This document shows positions 1 through 13,282 of a stretch of DNA of 64,000 nt, one piece after another (positions within the stretch are counted from its first letter, which is position 1; each line of letters opens with the position of its first letter). The position numbers were made by a program, and so were the translations under genes. Source of the stretch: Pyxicephalus adspersus (Eukaryota > Chordata > Amphibia > Anura > Pyxicephalidae). The notes under the pieces are model-generated. The model worked only from the letters and a program-made list of their open reading frames with translations, was not told the origin of the DNA and made no database searches. The DNA lies in the NCBI RefSeq assembly GCF_032062135.1, contig NC_092859.1, positions 72,863,580-72,927,579 of the forward strand, in the 5' to 3' direction.

Positions 1-3000
1 GTTTGAAGAGACTGACAAGTAGTATTACTGCCAACAACAGCGTGTTCTTGCTTCTTCAAAACCAAGTCCTTCTGTAGCCTGACTTAGTAGTCTTCTCAAG
101 AGCTCTCATCCCTGATGCAGGTTGTGGAGTGGCTCTTGGTAGGAGTTAAACAAATATCAAAATGCCTTAATAAGTGGATGTATATCTAAAGGACCACACA
201 TTTCCTGGAACACAACATTTGGATGTGTACTTTTCTAGGTAACACCAACATGTGATGCAGAGCTTTGACAATTGAAAGATTAAAATCCTATGAACTTTGT
301 TGGGCCTAGTGACATACAGGGCGCCCTACCTCAATGACAAGCATATTGTATACATACACTGTCTATTCTACAGCAGATTGCTTCTGATTCAGCAAAATAA
401 ATATAATTTCACATCTTTTTTTTTCCTTAAAAAATGTATTTTTCACTGTTGATGTACCCTGGGAGGGATTTATCAATGATCTAACTTAAAGCTAACTATA
501 GGACTCAAACTCAGATCAGTCAATGGTATCCCACGGATAATAACTGTAACCACAGGAAATGCACAGATATGGTAACTAAGATCACTAAGATTCACTAAAA
601 AATTATATGTCTTAAAATTCCGAAAACATTGACTGTAAAAGGTTGCCATTTCATAGCCACAAAAAGAATGAAACAAATGTCAGTATTGTAGGTTCCCATG
701 GAGCAATTGGAAAACAAATTCAGTATATATACATAGCTTTTGTTTCTTTCACAGACAAGCTCAAATTTTCTTAAGCTGTGTTTTCTGGAAAAGTCATCAG
801 ACACAAACAAAGAGATAACTCTGTATTTATAGCCATATTATTTAAAAAATGTAAAAATGTTAAAGTAATTTAACAGGCCACTAACTCATTCTAAGTACTG
901 GAATCCTTCTGCAGAGCTAAGAGCTTCCAACCAAAAATAGTAATGCAATGGCAAAAATTTTAAAGAATTTAGAATTTAAATGGCCCCATCATCTTTAGTT
1001 GCAGCCAAACAAACCAGACATAGTGGAACATTCAGCCTCATGTGATGCAATGTTCAGGTTTAGTGACCAACTAATGACAGCTGTCAGCACATGTGAAATT
1101 GTGGTTGATAAGTTTGCAGGTGAGCTGTCAGAAGTAAGAAACAACCTTTAAATGAGTGCAAAGCTTCTGCTCTTGACTAGTCTTAAGAGACAACAATTGA
1201 AAAATAAAACAGATAACCCAGCCCAATTCTTTAAAATAGTGGGCTCATTGCAGCCATATTGTCACTGGTCTGACACTTCTGTGTTTTTTGGCATTGATAA
1301 ATATCCTGCATGTGGCAATGGCTCCTACAAATAGAAGTAAATATGAAGATTAACCTACCATTAATTTCACTGGGAACTGTGAAGTTTCCAAACGTTAGGC
1401 AAGCTCTTCTGAACCAAAGCAGAAAAAAGGCCCAGTCAGTTTAATTGCTAGTGCACAATTTTAAAAGGACTTTTCAAAAGCAATCTGTGATAAGAATATT
1501 ATATGAGCTGCAAGCACTAACATCACCTAACATACTAGTTACCTTACTTTCATATCGACCCAATAGTTTTAATACTTTCTAAGTCACTAGCCAGCTAAAA
1601 ATATACATATTAGTATTTTGGCTACAAATTGCACTTGCTTGTTTCAAGTCAGTGATTTACACAGCCAGCTAAGAAATTATAAGGCCCTGGACCAGCAACA
1701 GTACTCACCAGATGCAAACCCCCAATCTAACACCACACTCTCTGCCTATAGCAAGCCCCTGCCCAGCCTTGGGAGACTAGTTGTGCCATCCCAGCACACA
1801 GTTTCCCCCCAGGATTTCTGTGCATTAGGTGTCAGAGGAAGGACTGACAAAGGACGAGGAGCCCACAGATAATGCAGTAACAAGATTTCAGCAGGAACAA
1901 GTCCAGAATACAGAGCTAAGTCATTCACCAGACAAGGTATACAAGGGCAAGACAAAAGCAGAGTCAGCAACAGTAAATCTAACAAAAAGTACTCGAGCAG
2001 GAAGTCAGCTCCTTGCTACAACAGGCACTGGTGACTGGAAGCAGAAAGACTTTAAGGTCCCAGTAGCCAATGACAGTGCAAAATTTAAATCAGTAACTAA
2101 TCTGCTCATAAAATGCCCTTCAACTGTGTATAGCTTCAGAAAATGTGCTGGGGATGTCAAGAAAGTACAACTCAGGCAGCACGACTAAAGGGAAGCAGGG
2201 GCTGCTGCTATTTTTCTGTTCTTGCTGCTGCAAAAGACATTGTTGGACAGATTTATTGGGGAGAAATACTGCAGTGGCACCCAGCACGGGATCGATAAGC
2301 GTTTACCAGCGACTAGCATTTTTGTGAGAACCTAAAAATGATGAGCTATTTATTTCTTTTAGTACGTTTACTTTTAAATCACAGCTAATGTTTATGCCTG
2401 CTCCTATTTCCCATATTCCCTAAGTAACTTTGGATACAGTAATGACTAACATAAACTTCATTGCAGTAGTTCATTCCTTACTGTGCTGCAGATTGTTCTC
2501 TTTTTTTTTTTTCTCCCACCTCAGTTTTCAACCTTTCGGTTTCATACTTGGGACTTTTTCTTTATTCATTCTGTTAGGATAAGAAATAAAGTTTCTCTGC
2601 AGCCTCAGCTATTTATAAAATGTATTAGAGTGCAAATAGTTCAGAAAAAGCCTCTAAAGGGTTGTATATAAAGAAAACCAGTAACGTCATCTTGATTTAG
2701 CTTATAATAAGGATACTTTTTTAGCCTAAAGCATGTATATGAATAAAATATACCCAAGCCTCCACCAACAAGTGCTTTTTTTTACAACTTTGTTTCCTTT
2801 ATATTAGCTTTTCAAAATATCAAATGGAATAATTTAGAAGCTAGATGCAAATGTATTGTAATATTACATTTCCAATAGTTAAATGATGAGATGAGATGAG
2901 ATGAATGTATATATCTACCTAGATAGAGGGACACCTGAAGAGGAAAGATGGACAAAGGAATATTGTTCTAGAAAAGGGAGAGTCTTTATCATGGACAACT

Positions 3001-3479
3001 GGGAGGTGTGCAGAAACCTCAGGCAGGAAGTGTGGAGAACATAGCCCTTTTTTTCTTGCTCCCTGCATCCAAACAGAAAGGCAGTTTGCCTCAAGGTTTG
3101 ATTATCGGACACTTACTTGATAATATAGATTTATGTAGTTACCAGTAAAAAATAATCACAAAGATTTTCAGGTAGGCCACTTTCAGCTGGTCAATAGACA
3201 CACATTAAGTTTTATCTCTAGCCTTGAAAAAATTATGATTGGACTTGCTGGACTTCCTTTTGGTATAACTCATTGGTAAAAACAGCATGTGGTTTTGTGT
3301 TGCTTTTTGCCTAGCATACATATGAAATGTAGCTTCATCAAATCTGATATGCATGGTAATGTCACTTAAGGACTGCCAAAAAGGAACAACATTACTATGC
3401 AAAGATAAAGCCAAGTACTCAGTACGCCCAGATGATGCATTATGCAAATCTTCATTCAAAATCTTTATAAAAAATCTAT
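1..3479. other. AT-rich intergenic sequence without a supported gene
   Basis: No exon-like structure, RNA gene or clear transposon end was recognised. The longest plus-strand open frame (1829-2188) begins at GTG and matches no family I know. A short GATGA array is present at about 2886-2904. A C/G-richer patch at about 1690-2190 may be an old repeat. Confidence 0.5.
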
Positions 3480-3569
3480 GTGGCTGAGAGGATTTAAGGC
3501 TTTTATTGAATTAAGCTCCACTCCAGGTGGGCCCGCAGCAAGAAAAGAAAGAAAAGATAGGCGGAGGGC

Positions 3570-4155
3570 CTGTATGACAGTGAGGGATCCCTGGGCAGTA
3601 GAGGTTAAATGAGGACAAAGCTCTCCACTCACCTCTAGTGCTTTGTGATTGGCTGAGGTTTTCCGTTTCTCAGCCATTCAGTGCAAGACTTTAATGGGGA
3701 GATTTGTCCCCATTCACCTCTAGTGCTCTGTGATTGGCTGAGAAATAGGAAACCCTCATGACAGCTCAAGCATCATCAGGATTTCCCTTTCCTCAGCCAA
3801 TCAGGATTTAGGAGCTGTCAGCATAGCAGAGCAATCAGCAGAGCTCTGCTATGCTGACAGCTCTGCTCCCCTGATTACTCCCGCAGCCCTAGAGGAGCTG
3901 TAGTATGTGTTATAGATACAGAACATGTCACAGCTCTTCTAGGGCTGCGGGAGTAATCAGGGGAGCAGAGATGTCGGCATAGCAGAGCTCCGCTGATTGC
4001 TCTGCTCCCTGATTGGCTGAGGAAAGAGAAATTCTGATGATGCTTGAGCTGTCATGAGGGTTTCCTATTTCTTAGCCAATCACAGAGCACTAGAGGTGAA
4101 TGGAGAGCCTTGTCCTCATTTAACCCCAGTCGCCCTGCGATCCCTCACTGTCAGG
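3570..4155. repeat. Large foldback (inverted-repeat) element
   Basis: The two halves are reverse complements over most of their length. The left arm from 'gacagtgaggga' (about 3578) pairs with the right arm ending 'tccctcactgtc' (4141-4152). Inner landmarks such as CTCATGACAGCTCAAGCATC (about 3757) pair with the mirrored copy near 4050. The centre is a short loop at about 3900-3940. The left arm holds an extra partial copy of the 'cctctagtgct(t/c)tgtgattggctgag' block (3642-3730) that the right arm lacks. Repeated TGATTGGCTGAG gives many CCAAT motifs. This looks like a non-autonomous foldback DNA transposon; no target duplication could be fixed. Confidence 0.75.
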
Positions 4156-4166
4156 AGGAGTCCCAT

Positions 4167-4244
4167 GGCTGTGCTCATGCAGCCCTGGGAATCATCCTGT
4201 CATTGGCTGTGCTCATTGCAGCCCAGGGAATCATCCTGTCATTG
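4167..4244 (+). repeat. Two-copy tandem repeat, 38-bp unit
   Basis: Two adjacent near-identical units each begin GGCTGTGCTCAT and end GGAATCATCCTGTCATT, directly beside the foldback element. They differ by a 1-base indel and a substitution. No function is apparent. Confidence 0.75.
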
Positions 4245-4257
4245 GGATAACCTGTAA

Positions 4258-4700
4258 AAAAATTAACCATTAAAGCCTCGTCCAATTTTTTACACATATT
4301 TTAACCCTTTCAGGAAATGAGTAAGGGGTTTATTATCCCCCTGTACTCATTCCCCGGGGGGGTGGAGATCTGGGAGTCTCCTTAATAAAGGGGGCTTCCA
4401 GATTCCAAAGTCCTGCTAAAAACTCTTATAAAAGCCCCGATTGTTTTCAATCAAAGCTTTCATAAAAGCCTCCAAGCCTCCATTGAGTTTAATGAGAGCG
4501 TTTTCTTGCATTTAGCCATTTAAGCAACCTTTAAGATAAACCTCGTAAACGTGCCTGAAGGAAACGTCCTGGTGTAGATTAGCCCATTGGAATTCATGGG
4601 GATTTCAAACATGGGCTTTAAAAGCCTCAGGTTAAACGCTGGGGAAACAGTCCATGTAGACTAAGCCTTATGGGGTTTAAATGGGTTGTGTTATTGTTTA
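4258..4700. repeat. Interspersed repeat fragment, unclassified
   Basis: The segment contains blocks that look like mid-repetitive frog DNA: 'aatgagtaaggggtttattatccccctgtactcatt' (partly self-complementary, about 4316-4352), a run of C then G, 'cttaataaagggggcttccagatt' and 'gtagattagcccattg...tgtagactaagcctta'. No open frame and no clear ends are visible. Family assignment needs a repeat library. Confidence 0.4.
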
Positions 4701-4860
4701 CAAGGGAGAAGTGGTTATGTTTGTATGTTAAAAAATTGTTGTTCTTTTTTGTTTGTTTTTAGGTTATATTTATGTTTTAATTGCTTAGTTAACAATAAAT
4801 AATATAATTTTAAATAAGCAGCTGTCCACAGTCAATTTGAATTCCAAGTTGTCAGTATGT

Positions 4861-7439
4861 TACTTGTGGGAGAAAAAAGTTGGCTAAGAGATGGCTGGAG
4901 CAGTGGTTAGGGGGAGAAGGGCTGCTTCTGAGCTACCTTCCAGTCTGCACAATTGTACAGGTACCTTTCCTGTTCTAAATTTTCACAGCTTGCATTAGAA
5001 GCTGTATTAAGTTATCCAGAGCTTGCTCTTGCTAGTTGGTGGACCAGCAGCACCATCTAGCTCTTTCCATCCTAATCTTATTATCCATGGCCCAACTATT
5101 TTTTTTTGGATTGCACTTCTTTTAGACTTGATCAGGATCACACGTGGGCCCTACCACACCTTCGGTATTTCTACAGTTGTGTTCTACGTTATGAATTTGG
5201 AATGGTAAGTCATCTGCAGAGTGATAGATTGAAGAAGATTTAGGGTACTGGTCTTGAGCTAAGAGGAAGCCTGTGGGTGTGAGGAATAAGGTGAATATAT
5301 CTTTTTATTCTATTGTAAATGAGTATTTGACCTTTACAATATTGGGCAGTACCTGGGCCTCTACTACAAAGATATTTTTTTCACTTAACCAAGAGTTCCG
5401 CTTTAAGTATCCCGGGAGCACTGGTAGCTATAAGAACAGTTTATAAATGGGAACAGATTAATAGTTGCTGTACGGAAATATCATGATTGTCTGCTTTTAA
5501 AATGCACGCAGTCACTTCTTTTCACCTCTAAAGCTTTGTGTTCTTTCCTCTGTTTTGATCTCCTTTGATGATGCCTATGGGACACAATGGATCTGATTCT
5601 TACAATTATAAGTGGCATTTAATAATGAGCAGAATTGTAACACCTAGTTAGATCTTAATTGACAATCAGTCTGTGTTCGGGTTGAGGTGCCAATGCTCTT
5701 GACATAAAGATCACTGCCGCTCTTAACCAAAGCATAAATCAACGCAAACCACCCTTAGAGCATGCAAGCTCACAGGTCATTTATCAAAGTCTTATAACCC
5801 CACAAGCATATTGAAGACAGTGTGTGCCATTTAGAGTGATTGCGTTTCATTTTCTTACTATGTCCTGACACAACCCTTTTTCATTTTCTTGTGATTGCCA
5901 TGCTCATTTTGATGATAGAAAATGACAAAATTTTATTAAACAGTAGAATCAGCGGAACAAACTGAATAAATTACATTTGTAAAAGTCTTTACAGGAGACT
6001 GGGACTATAAAGTGACCCATTTCAAAAGCTGCCTTTCTACTAATCTGTTTATTTTTAATAGAAACCTGTGATGGTTTGAGGACAGTTTTATTTGTTTGTT
6101 TTTTTTAATGTGTATACATTTCTTATTTTGTTGTTTTTTATTTTATATATACAATTTTATCATAAAAAAACAATACATGACAAAGGATTCCTGAATTCCC
6201 AAATGGGTTATCTAATAATACAAAAGAGCAAATGAAGCTTACACATGGTGGCTTACCTAATTGAACTGCATTGTCAAAATGATAGGTCACTGGTGTGACC
6301 ATAAAACCTAAATATAAAATTAGCATTTTGGCTATTTATTATACTCATGCACCTTAAATTCTAATGCAGTGAAGTTGCAGCTCAATGCACAAATGTTATC
6401 ATTTATTATCATAGAAGGTGCTCTTTACTGGAAGTCCCATTAAAACTGTATCATGCAAGGTCTTTTTGCTAAATTACCATACTAAAGCACAAAAGTTGTA
6501 ACTTTTACACTTTTTAACCTGAGTTAAACACTAAGGAAAACATTTAAAGGATTCTTTTTTTAATTCTGTGACCTCTAACATTGCACTTGGTCTGCTGTGT
6601 CAAGAATTTGTAACAGAACCTCTCAAAGAATCCAGTATTCTCCCTACTTCTGCAATTGATTTTACAGTACGATGTACATTATCAAATATGTATAAAGTGG
6701 AAATGTTATAGCTCCTAATGAATAAAATACATAGTATTTACAGCTGTTACCTGAACAAATGATATCTTTGTGGTGAAGTGGAACTGCAGCAGTTTTAATG
6801 TTGTCAGAGAGATTAACTGCTTTCATTTTTTTTTTTTTTTGTCTGTGTCCCTATTGGGAGCGGGATTTTCCCTTGGTACCTGTCATGATAACAAAGCAAA
6901 AGCGATGGGAAATGTAAAATTTGATAGCTGTCGAAAAAACAGACAGTAAAAGGAAACTTCAAACTTGTTTCTTTGGCAACTATAAAAGGAGAAGATATCC
7001 TTTCAATTTTGAAGGATTTTTTTCATTTCTTGTTGTGGTTCTTGAATAAAAGACAGAATTCTCAACAACAGAAAAATGAGCAAATGTTTGAGTTTGAGCT
7101 TAAATTTTTTTCATTTTTTTTCTCTGTGTCTCATCAGGGATTTAGGTAATTTATGAATGTATATAGCATTGATATCTTCAATAACATTTTACAGAGCCCA
7201 TAGTTACATCAATAACTTAAAGGACACAAAAACTCACAAAAACATAACAGAAATAATTTACAAATATACCATTTTAATTAGTTTTCACCAGAACTCAATT
7301 AAAAGATTTCTGCTCTTTTTTTGACTATTTTGTCTTTTTCATAATTTACTGAACCAGGTAAACACATTTTATTAGCAGGGGGTGAATCTTCCTGGCAAAG
7401 AAAGAGGCAGCAATAAAAACTTGACTAGGGTAGACCAAC
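4861..7439. other. AT-rich intergenic sequence, nothing recognised
   Basis: Only homopolymer tracts (for example poly-T near 6825-6840) and short open frames without ATG context or family resemblance are seen. No RNA gene, repeat end or splice-bounded open segment could be supported. Confidence 0.5.
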
Positions 7440-8020
7440 TGTTAAACTTTCCCCCGCCTTAACCTTTTCCCAAATATTCTTATGGACACAGAAGTGCGGA
7501 ACAAACTGGCCGAACAGCCATTTACTGCAACTAAATATTACCAAACAAAGTACAAAACAACTGGTACATCAGAGCTTCCCTGGCTGTGGTTCCCTGGAGG
7601 GCCCCTTACACCAAACCTGAACCTTAGGCCACCTGCATCTGCAAGGATAGATATTTTGGCCCCCAGCTGCCACCCCTGGCTCAGGTGCGATATCATGCAT
7701 ACACAGACCCCTATTTCAAGATTGGAGGACACCATACTTAAGATAGGTCCACTTCACCACTTTCCAACAACTTAGAACACCGCATTCCAGGAAACCCAGC
7801 CGCCATTCTCTGAAATCCTTAAAACCAACTCCCCTTTAAAAACCACTCAACCATCCTAGGGCAGGCGGGACAACCTTTCCTCTCTCTTACCTATCAGAAA
7901 TTGACCTTCCCTTTTTCATGTCCCCCTTTATAACATCCCCAATACCCCACCCCATTCTGCCCTCAAGTTCATAACTCTCACCCCCCCTTTATTCTTCCAA
8001 ACTTTCATAATGGCAGGATA
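7440..8020. repeat. C-rich, G-poor interspersed repeat, copy A
   Basis: This block is strongly strand-asymmetric, with many CCC runs and few G. Around 7727-7765 it carries a motif (GACACCATACTTAAGATAGG, then 'tccacttcac') that recurs in two other C-rich blocks here (about 32010 and 53764). The shared motif and composition suggest one dispersed family. The local frame would read D-T-I-L-K-I-G, against D-A-I-P-K-M-G and D-A-I-P-R in the others, so a decayed coding repeat is possible. Class unknown. Confidence 0.45.
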
Positions 8021-8198
8021 TATTTACCTGGCTTCCCTTTAATATATTCTTTTTTACTTTTTTAAAATCTAAGCCTTGTTATGTTTATGTGACATAAATT
8101 AATAATATATAGATATAATTGAGTGATGTTTTATTATCCCTTTTTGTGGAAAATCAGATTAGGAAGTGAACAAATGAATAAATCATGCACCTTACACT

Positions 8199-8962
8199 TG
8201 TAATGCGCCTGGGCACACAAACCACAACCAACTCCAGATATCCTTGAATCAGGTTTATTCAAAGCGGCACAGCAAGGGTTAATTTCAATCAAGCAAGGTA
8301 CAGAAGGATAAGGCAAATGCAGGTCAGTAACAATCCGAGGTCAGGGCTGGCAGCAGGCAGAATGGTCAATAACAATCCGAGGTCAGGGCTGGCAGAGTTC
8401 AATCAGAGTTAGTTTCAGACCAGGTCACTGAGGAGATGACAAGCAGATAAAGTTTAACATATACAAGACACACCCAAGCACACTGTGGTAACAGAGGCTA
8501 TATCGGGCAATGGTGTAATGGACAGGCTCTCCTTAAATGGCCAGGATGACCAATCACCTTGCGCCACCTGGCACTGTCTGATAGGAGACTGAGTAAATCC
8601 CCTGCAGCTGATTGGCCGCAGGGAATTCAAACTAACTCTGTCCCGCCCTAGGGCGAGGCAGCCGAGTGCCACGCCCTCGGGGGGTACAAGAGGGACGCAT
8701 GGTGACACGCGCACCTCTTCCCACAGTACCCCTAGGACCTGCACTACTTTGCCCTTGCAAAGGAGTGCTGGGAGCAGGAACCACATCCAAAGGGATGCAA
8801 GGGCTGCTGCCTGGCTGAACAGTACTTTGGCCAGGGCGGATCCCTCCGCCTGTAGAGACAGACAAGCTGCGAGCAGGACAGCAGCCTTGGCCATGCTGCC
8901 TGCTACTGTGGCTGGGAACCCCAGGGACACCGCGGGCTCGCAGGGCGGGTAAGTTCCTTACA
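8199..8962 (-). mobile_element. Solo LTR of an LTR retrotransposon, minus orientation
   Basis: Read on the minus strand the element starts TGTAAGGAAC and ends CGCATTACA, the TG...CA ends of an LTR with short terminal inversions (TGTAA/TTACA). It is flanked by a perfect 5-bp direct repeat, ACACT, at 8194-8198 and 8963-8967. Near its 3' end an AATAAA (plus-strand TTTATT near 8252-8257) gives the expected poly(A) signal. The 764 bp are GC-rich compared with the flanks. An internal unit containing CAATCCGAGGTCAGGGCTGG occurs twice in tandem (about 8322-8397). There is no adjacent gag or pol, so it is a solo LTR left by recombination. The 5-bp duplication suggests Ty3/gypsy, but a retrovirus-like family is not excluded. 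Open frames inside it (for example 8454-8930) are incidental. Confidence 0.85.
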
Positions 8963-8967
8963 ACACT

Positions 8968-11900
8968 TACATTTATTTCAGAGATATACTTAAACTCTGA
9001 ATCTACTTTATACAATATGCAGCTTAAAGGTTTCATTTTGTTCACTCAAAAATACAATTTCCTTAATTCTTAGACATGATATTAGTGTCAGTATAAAGCA
9101 ATTACTGCAACAGCTATCTCTGGATCCAGTGAGTATTCTTTTTTGAGAGAAGAATGTGGTTTTTGGTTTTAGTATGTTCCGACACGTTTCACTTTTACAA
9201 ATCCATGGAATATAGCATATGAGTGTTTTTTTCAAAGGAAATTCTTCTTTGTGTTCAACTAATATAGAAATACCAAATGAGTGATAAAGTCTAGCTGCTA
9301 GATTACACTGTTTACAACTATGACTGGATTGTTAAAGCTGATTTCTGTGGAAACTACCCTTCCCACGCCTTCCTCCCTCTAAGCTGTAACCGAGTAAATA
9401 AAAATAAATAAAACACATTTGTACTCTCCTAAAGCTATAACCAGGTGATGCCCTGGTCCCAAATATTTTGGCTGCTTTGTTGTCTACAATGCTAAGTGTC
9501 TGTGTCAATGCCTACATTACTTTTATCATTTCCATTGGCTGTTCAGCATCAAAAAAGTTCCCTTCACTAGGAGAGGGTGTTTAAAAAACTACATTTTTTT
9601 CAGGTACAGATTATTAAAAACATTATCAATTAATTTTTGTATAGGGTTTGTAAAAGTACTTGCGTTTGCCTTGATGTAATACCCTGCACAGCTGGAAATG
9701 GGGAAGGGCAGAACTGTAAGCCAGTGAGATTCTACTGCATTGTACACGGCTTCTCATTTAAAACTGATAATCTTCTTTGAACTGAAAAAAAAAAACAGTG
9801 TAAAATAAGGACATAAATAAATTATCCATTTAATTTGTATTCAATCAGTAACACCCTTGTACTGCAGTAGCTGGCAGATCGAAAGACGATTGTATAATCA
9901 CAATGTAATGTACAGTTGTGTGAAAAAAAAGTCATAGAAGTTATTTAGTTATTTTTCCTTAGCGTATTAAAACAAGAAAACAAGATCCTTATTCACACAT
10001 AATATTCAAATGTAACAAAATGAAACATGATGTACACTTTACATTTACCAACTATAATATTAGAATCAGAATTATTGGCCAATTATAGGAACTTTCTGGT
10101 TATGAAGTATGCTAATTTAACCTGTCTTTTGCAAACTATAGATATTGAGGGTCTGTTGTTCACTTTACTACTAATGTATTTGGAGATTAACCAAACCAGG
10201 ATTAAAAGAGCTGTCTGGGATCCTTAGAGCAAAACTTCCTTTGGAGTCTGCTAAGGGATTAAAAAAAACCAAAATCATTACACTATAAGGAAAAAATCTA
10301 CAGTGGGATGATTTTTACAAAACATCTTACAGAAACTAAGTTTCATTATTATTGTTTTCCACAATATATCCAAAACGGATATTCCTTTTATAGTGGAGAA
10401 CAGTGATTTGAATCATCAGTGGCTTTGACATTAATAATTAATAATAATCAATATTAGATTAGAAGCAGTATCTCAGGACAAGGCCAGTAATGAGACTTTG
10501 TCATTGTAGATATTATTAATATTATTATTCATTGTTGCATACTTTCCTAGTATAAATCATACCCTCTAGTGATATCCATTAACAGAATAAATTGGCTTAT
10601 AATATATTGTGTCGAATGTGCTTTGGCAAAGTTTAAATGGCTCATATAGATAGCAATGCAAAAATAGCAGCATTTAAAAACTTAGTTGTGCTCTGGGGAA
10701 AATGAGAAGAAATGGTTGTCAAAAATACAGTGAACAGCTTATGGCATGCTCTTCCAAATAAGGATAAAAATGGAGCCTAGATGCTGCATTTCTGTTGCAA
10801 GCATGAATAAATATTTGAATATATATTTATCTATATGAATAATTTATATGTATGGTCAAAAATAAAACATTTATGTGAATATTCTAAAAATATTTTACCC
10901 AGTGTTGTGATATTGAAGCCTAGCTATCAAAAGATTATTAGTTTGCTGAAAGAACAGTAACCAGTGCATTTTGAAGGTCCCAATGAGTTCTAGTACTGGC
11001 AAACAGAATTGCCATCTATATTATTAGTAAATAGACCAGTGCACGTATATCAGCTTTATATGACAATCCTGCTTGGTCTGGCAGAGTTAGCAGCATAATA
11101 GTGACCTTTCATCTTCTGATATCTGAACTCCTCACATTTTCCTCAAAACTTTACGAATGTCCAATAAGTGTTTTTTGCATTTCTCAGTGTAAAATACATT
11201 CATAACCATTTTTACAAAGTAAGCATACCCTAAAATATCTGTTTGAACTATTGGCAATAAAAGTGGAAGTTGATAACATTTGCCCTGTAAATTGCTGGTA
11301 CTTAGTTTTCTATTTTAGACATTTTTAACAATACAGTTTTTAAATAAACTTTATTTATGATTATTATCTAATTATTAAAAGAAATAGGTAAAAATAGACC
11401 GTCAAATTGGAAATCATCCTTTTCGTTTCCACCCTGTGCCTCTTCTTCAAGCAAAAAAACTAAACTTAGGCTATTACATTTCTATAAGAACATAAGAACT
11501 AGGACTCATGAATTCTTGAAATCCACCAAAATTCTGCTCTTCAATTTTTTGAGTCTGTTTAAAATGGTTCAGAATTATAGTACTATGTTTTTATACAACT
11601 CAAGCTTTGGTGCCAATCATACATACAATTTTTCCTTTTTCTTCAGTGTAGTGCCTTTTCATCCAGCACTAACTCAAATAGTGGCACCATGCACATGGAG
11701 ATTTTCATTTGCTCCCCCAGGCTCCCAGGAGTCGGGTACCTGGAGAATTATTTTACAATCAGAAGCAGAAACACTATGTAGTATCTGGAATGACATTTGC
11801 TCTGAATGATATAGGGGGATGGCCTAGTCACACTGTACTCTACTACTTTTTAGGTAAGTATATTTTTTTACAATATATTTTTCCCCTATACGTTTGGTGC

Positions 11901-13099
11901 TTTCTATCCAGAAATGGCAAATAGGCAATCAGTTTAGGACCTTTTAAATGTAAAGTTTAATGAAGTCTAGTATACAGCTATCACTATACAGAAGCTTCAA
12001 TTATTCTTTGAAACCCATTCATGTACCTCCTACGGAGGAATCTACTTGCTTGTTTACCTATAAGTAAAAAGAACACAGTCCAAACATAGATTTTTTTTAC
12101 TGCGTTTAATATTGTCTACAGAAAACGACACTGAAATGTGTTATCAGTCAAGACAAAGGCTTATGACATTTTGTGTGGACGTATTGCTTCTTTTCATGAG
12201 AACTGAACTGTCGCATACCAACAGCAAATGCTATGATATGACTTCCAGATTCTGTTTCAAAGGCAATATCTGTTAGATGTATGGTAAAGCAGAAATAGAA
12301 GCCTGTCTGCACTCCATTATTCCTTGATACATTTCTTTATTGACGTGCCTTCATAAAAATGTTTTTTTGTTGGATTACCGTATAAACCTGTAATTTTATG
12401 GTGCACTGGCCCATTAGTAGGACAGGGCTGGGTCATTGTTGCATGATGCAGTTCACTATTATCATTATTGTAAAAGCAAGGAGGAACAGTTTTCAATCAG
12501 AAAACCGATTATAAAGTCCATTTAGATGGAAAAGATGATCATCTACATTCAAGCAAAGATTTGCAGTTTTGTTTGTTGTATTGAAATTGCTGATCCTTAT
12601 GCCTTTTATGTATTGATCCTTGATTTTTTTTTTCTTTTGCATTGTCTATGAAATTAGCTAAACAATACTTCTGATGAATGAAATAACATAATTTTTAGCA
12701 TGGTTAAAAAGCATCATCATTGTAATTGTTGCTTTCTTCTTAGCTTTGTTGTTAATATGCCTTCAAAATACCCTATTTAAATGTAAATGATAGGTAAAAT
12801 ATATATGTGCAGGAAAAATAATATATGTTTAGTGCGTGCAAAGCATCAAGCCATCTCCAAGCACAGTGGAAAAAGTATCAAAGAAAAGGATGCTGCACAA
12901 CATATTGCCAAATCCAATGGTGATGCTGTACAATTTCTTTGGGTCAATTCCTTTTTGCAATGCAATCAAAAATACAGTTTTTTTCAATTCCACTTTCTTA
13001 AGTTTAGGTAATAAAAATGCATGTATTATTATATATTTATAAACCTAGTTGTACATTTACCCAAACTTCATGTCTTTGGAGTTTTATGTTACACAGGGT
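8968..13099. other. AT-rich sequence upstream of HRH2, no supported gene
   Basis: The region is dominated by A/T with scattered homopolymers and short TTA/ATA runs (for example 10430-10460). One segment, about 11722-11851, lies between AG after a C/T run and a good donor, TTTTTAG|GTAAGTAT. It could be a non-coding exon, but there is no evidence that it is transcribed. Nothing else was recognised. Confidence 0.45.
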
Positions 13100-13282
13100 C
13101 TTAGTAACGCTCTCCAAGACTGGAGAAGATAGACTATCATGAGAGAACACTGGGGGATCTAACAAACCTGAAATGGATTTCTTAAAAATCTTTTGCTATA
13201 AGATGACAATATTTTTTAACCTGTAAGAGGTCCATTCCAGATTTTATCCATAATAGTCTACCATCTTCAGTCTTGGAGACCC
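13100..13282. mobile_element. Short foldback MITE, 'ctccaagactgg' family
   Basis: The arms are inverted copies: CTCTCCAAGACTGGAGAAGA with 'tagactatcat' on the left (from about 13110) matches the reverse complement of 'taatagtctaccatcttcagtcttggagac' on the right (about 13251-13280). The centre holds 'gaaatggatttcttaaaaatcttttgct'. Related copies occur at about 30025, 33698 and 63830 in this window. No transposase is encoded. Confidence 0.7.

Noticed and set aside
1829..2188. 119-codon open frame on the plus strand
   Set aside because: It starts at GTG with no early ATG, has no recognisable domain and lies in a patch that looks like old repeat. Vertebrate genes do not need a single long open frame here, and there is no splice evidence.
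8454..8930. 158-codon open frame on the minus strand, with overlapping ones on both strands
   Set aside because: It lies wholly within the solo LTR. Open frames there follow from GC-rich composition.
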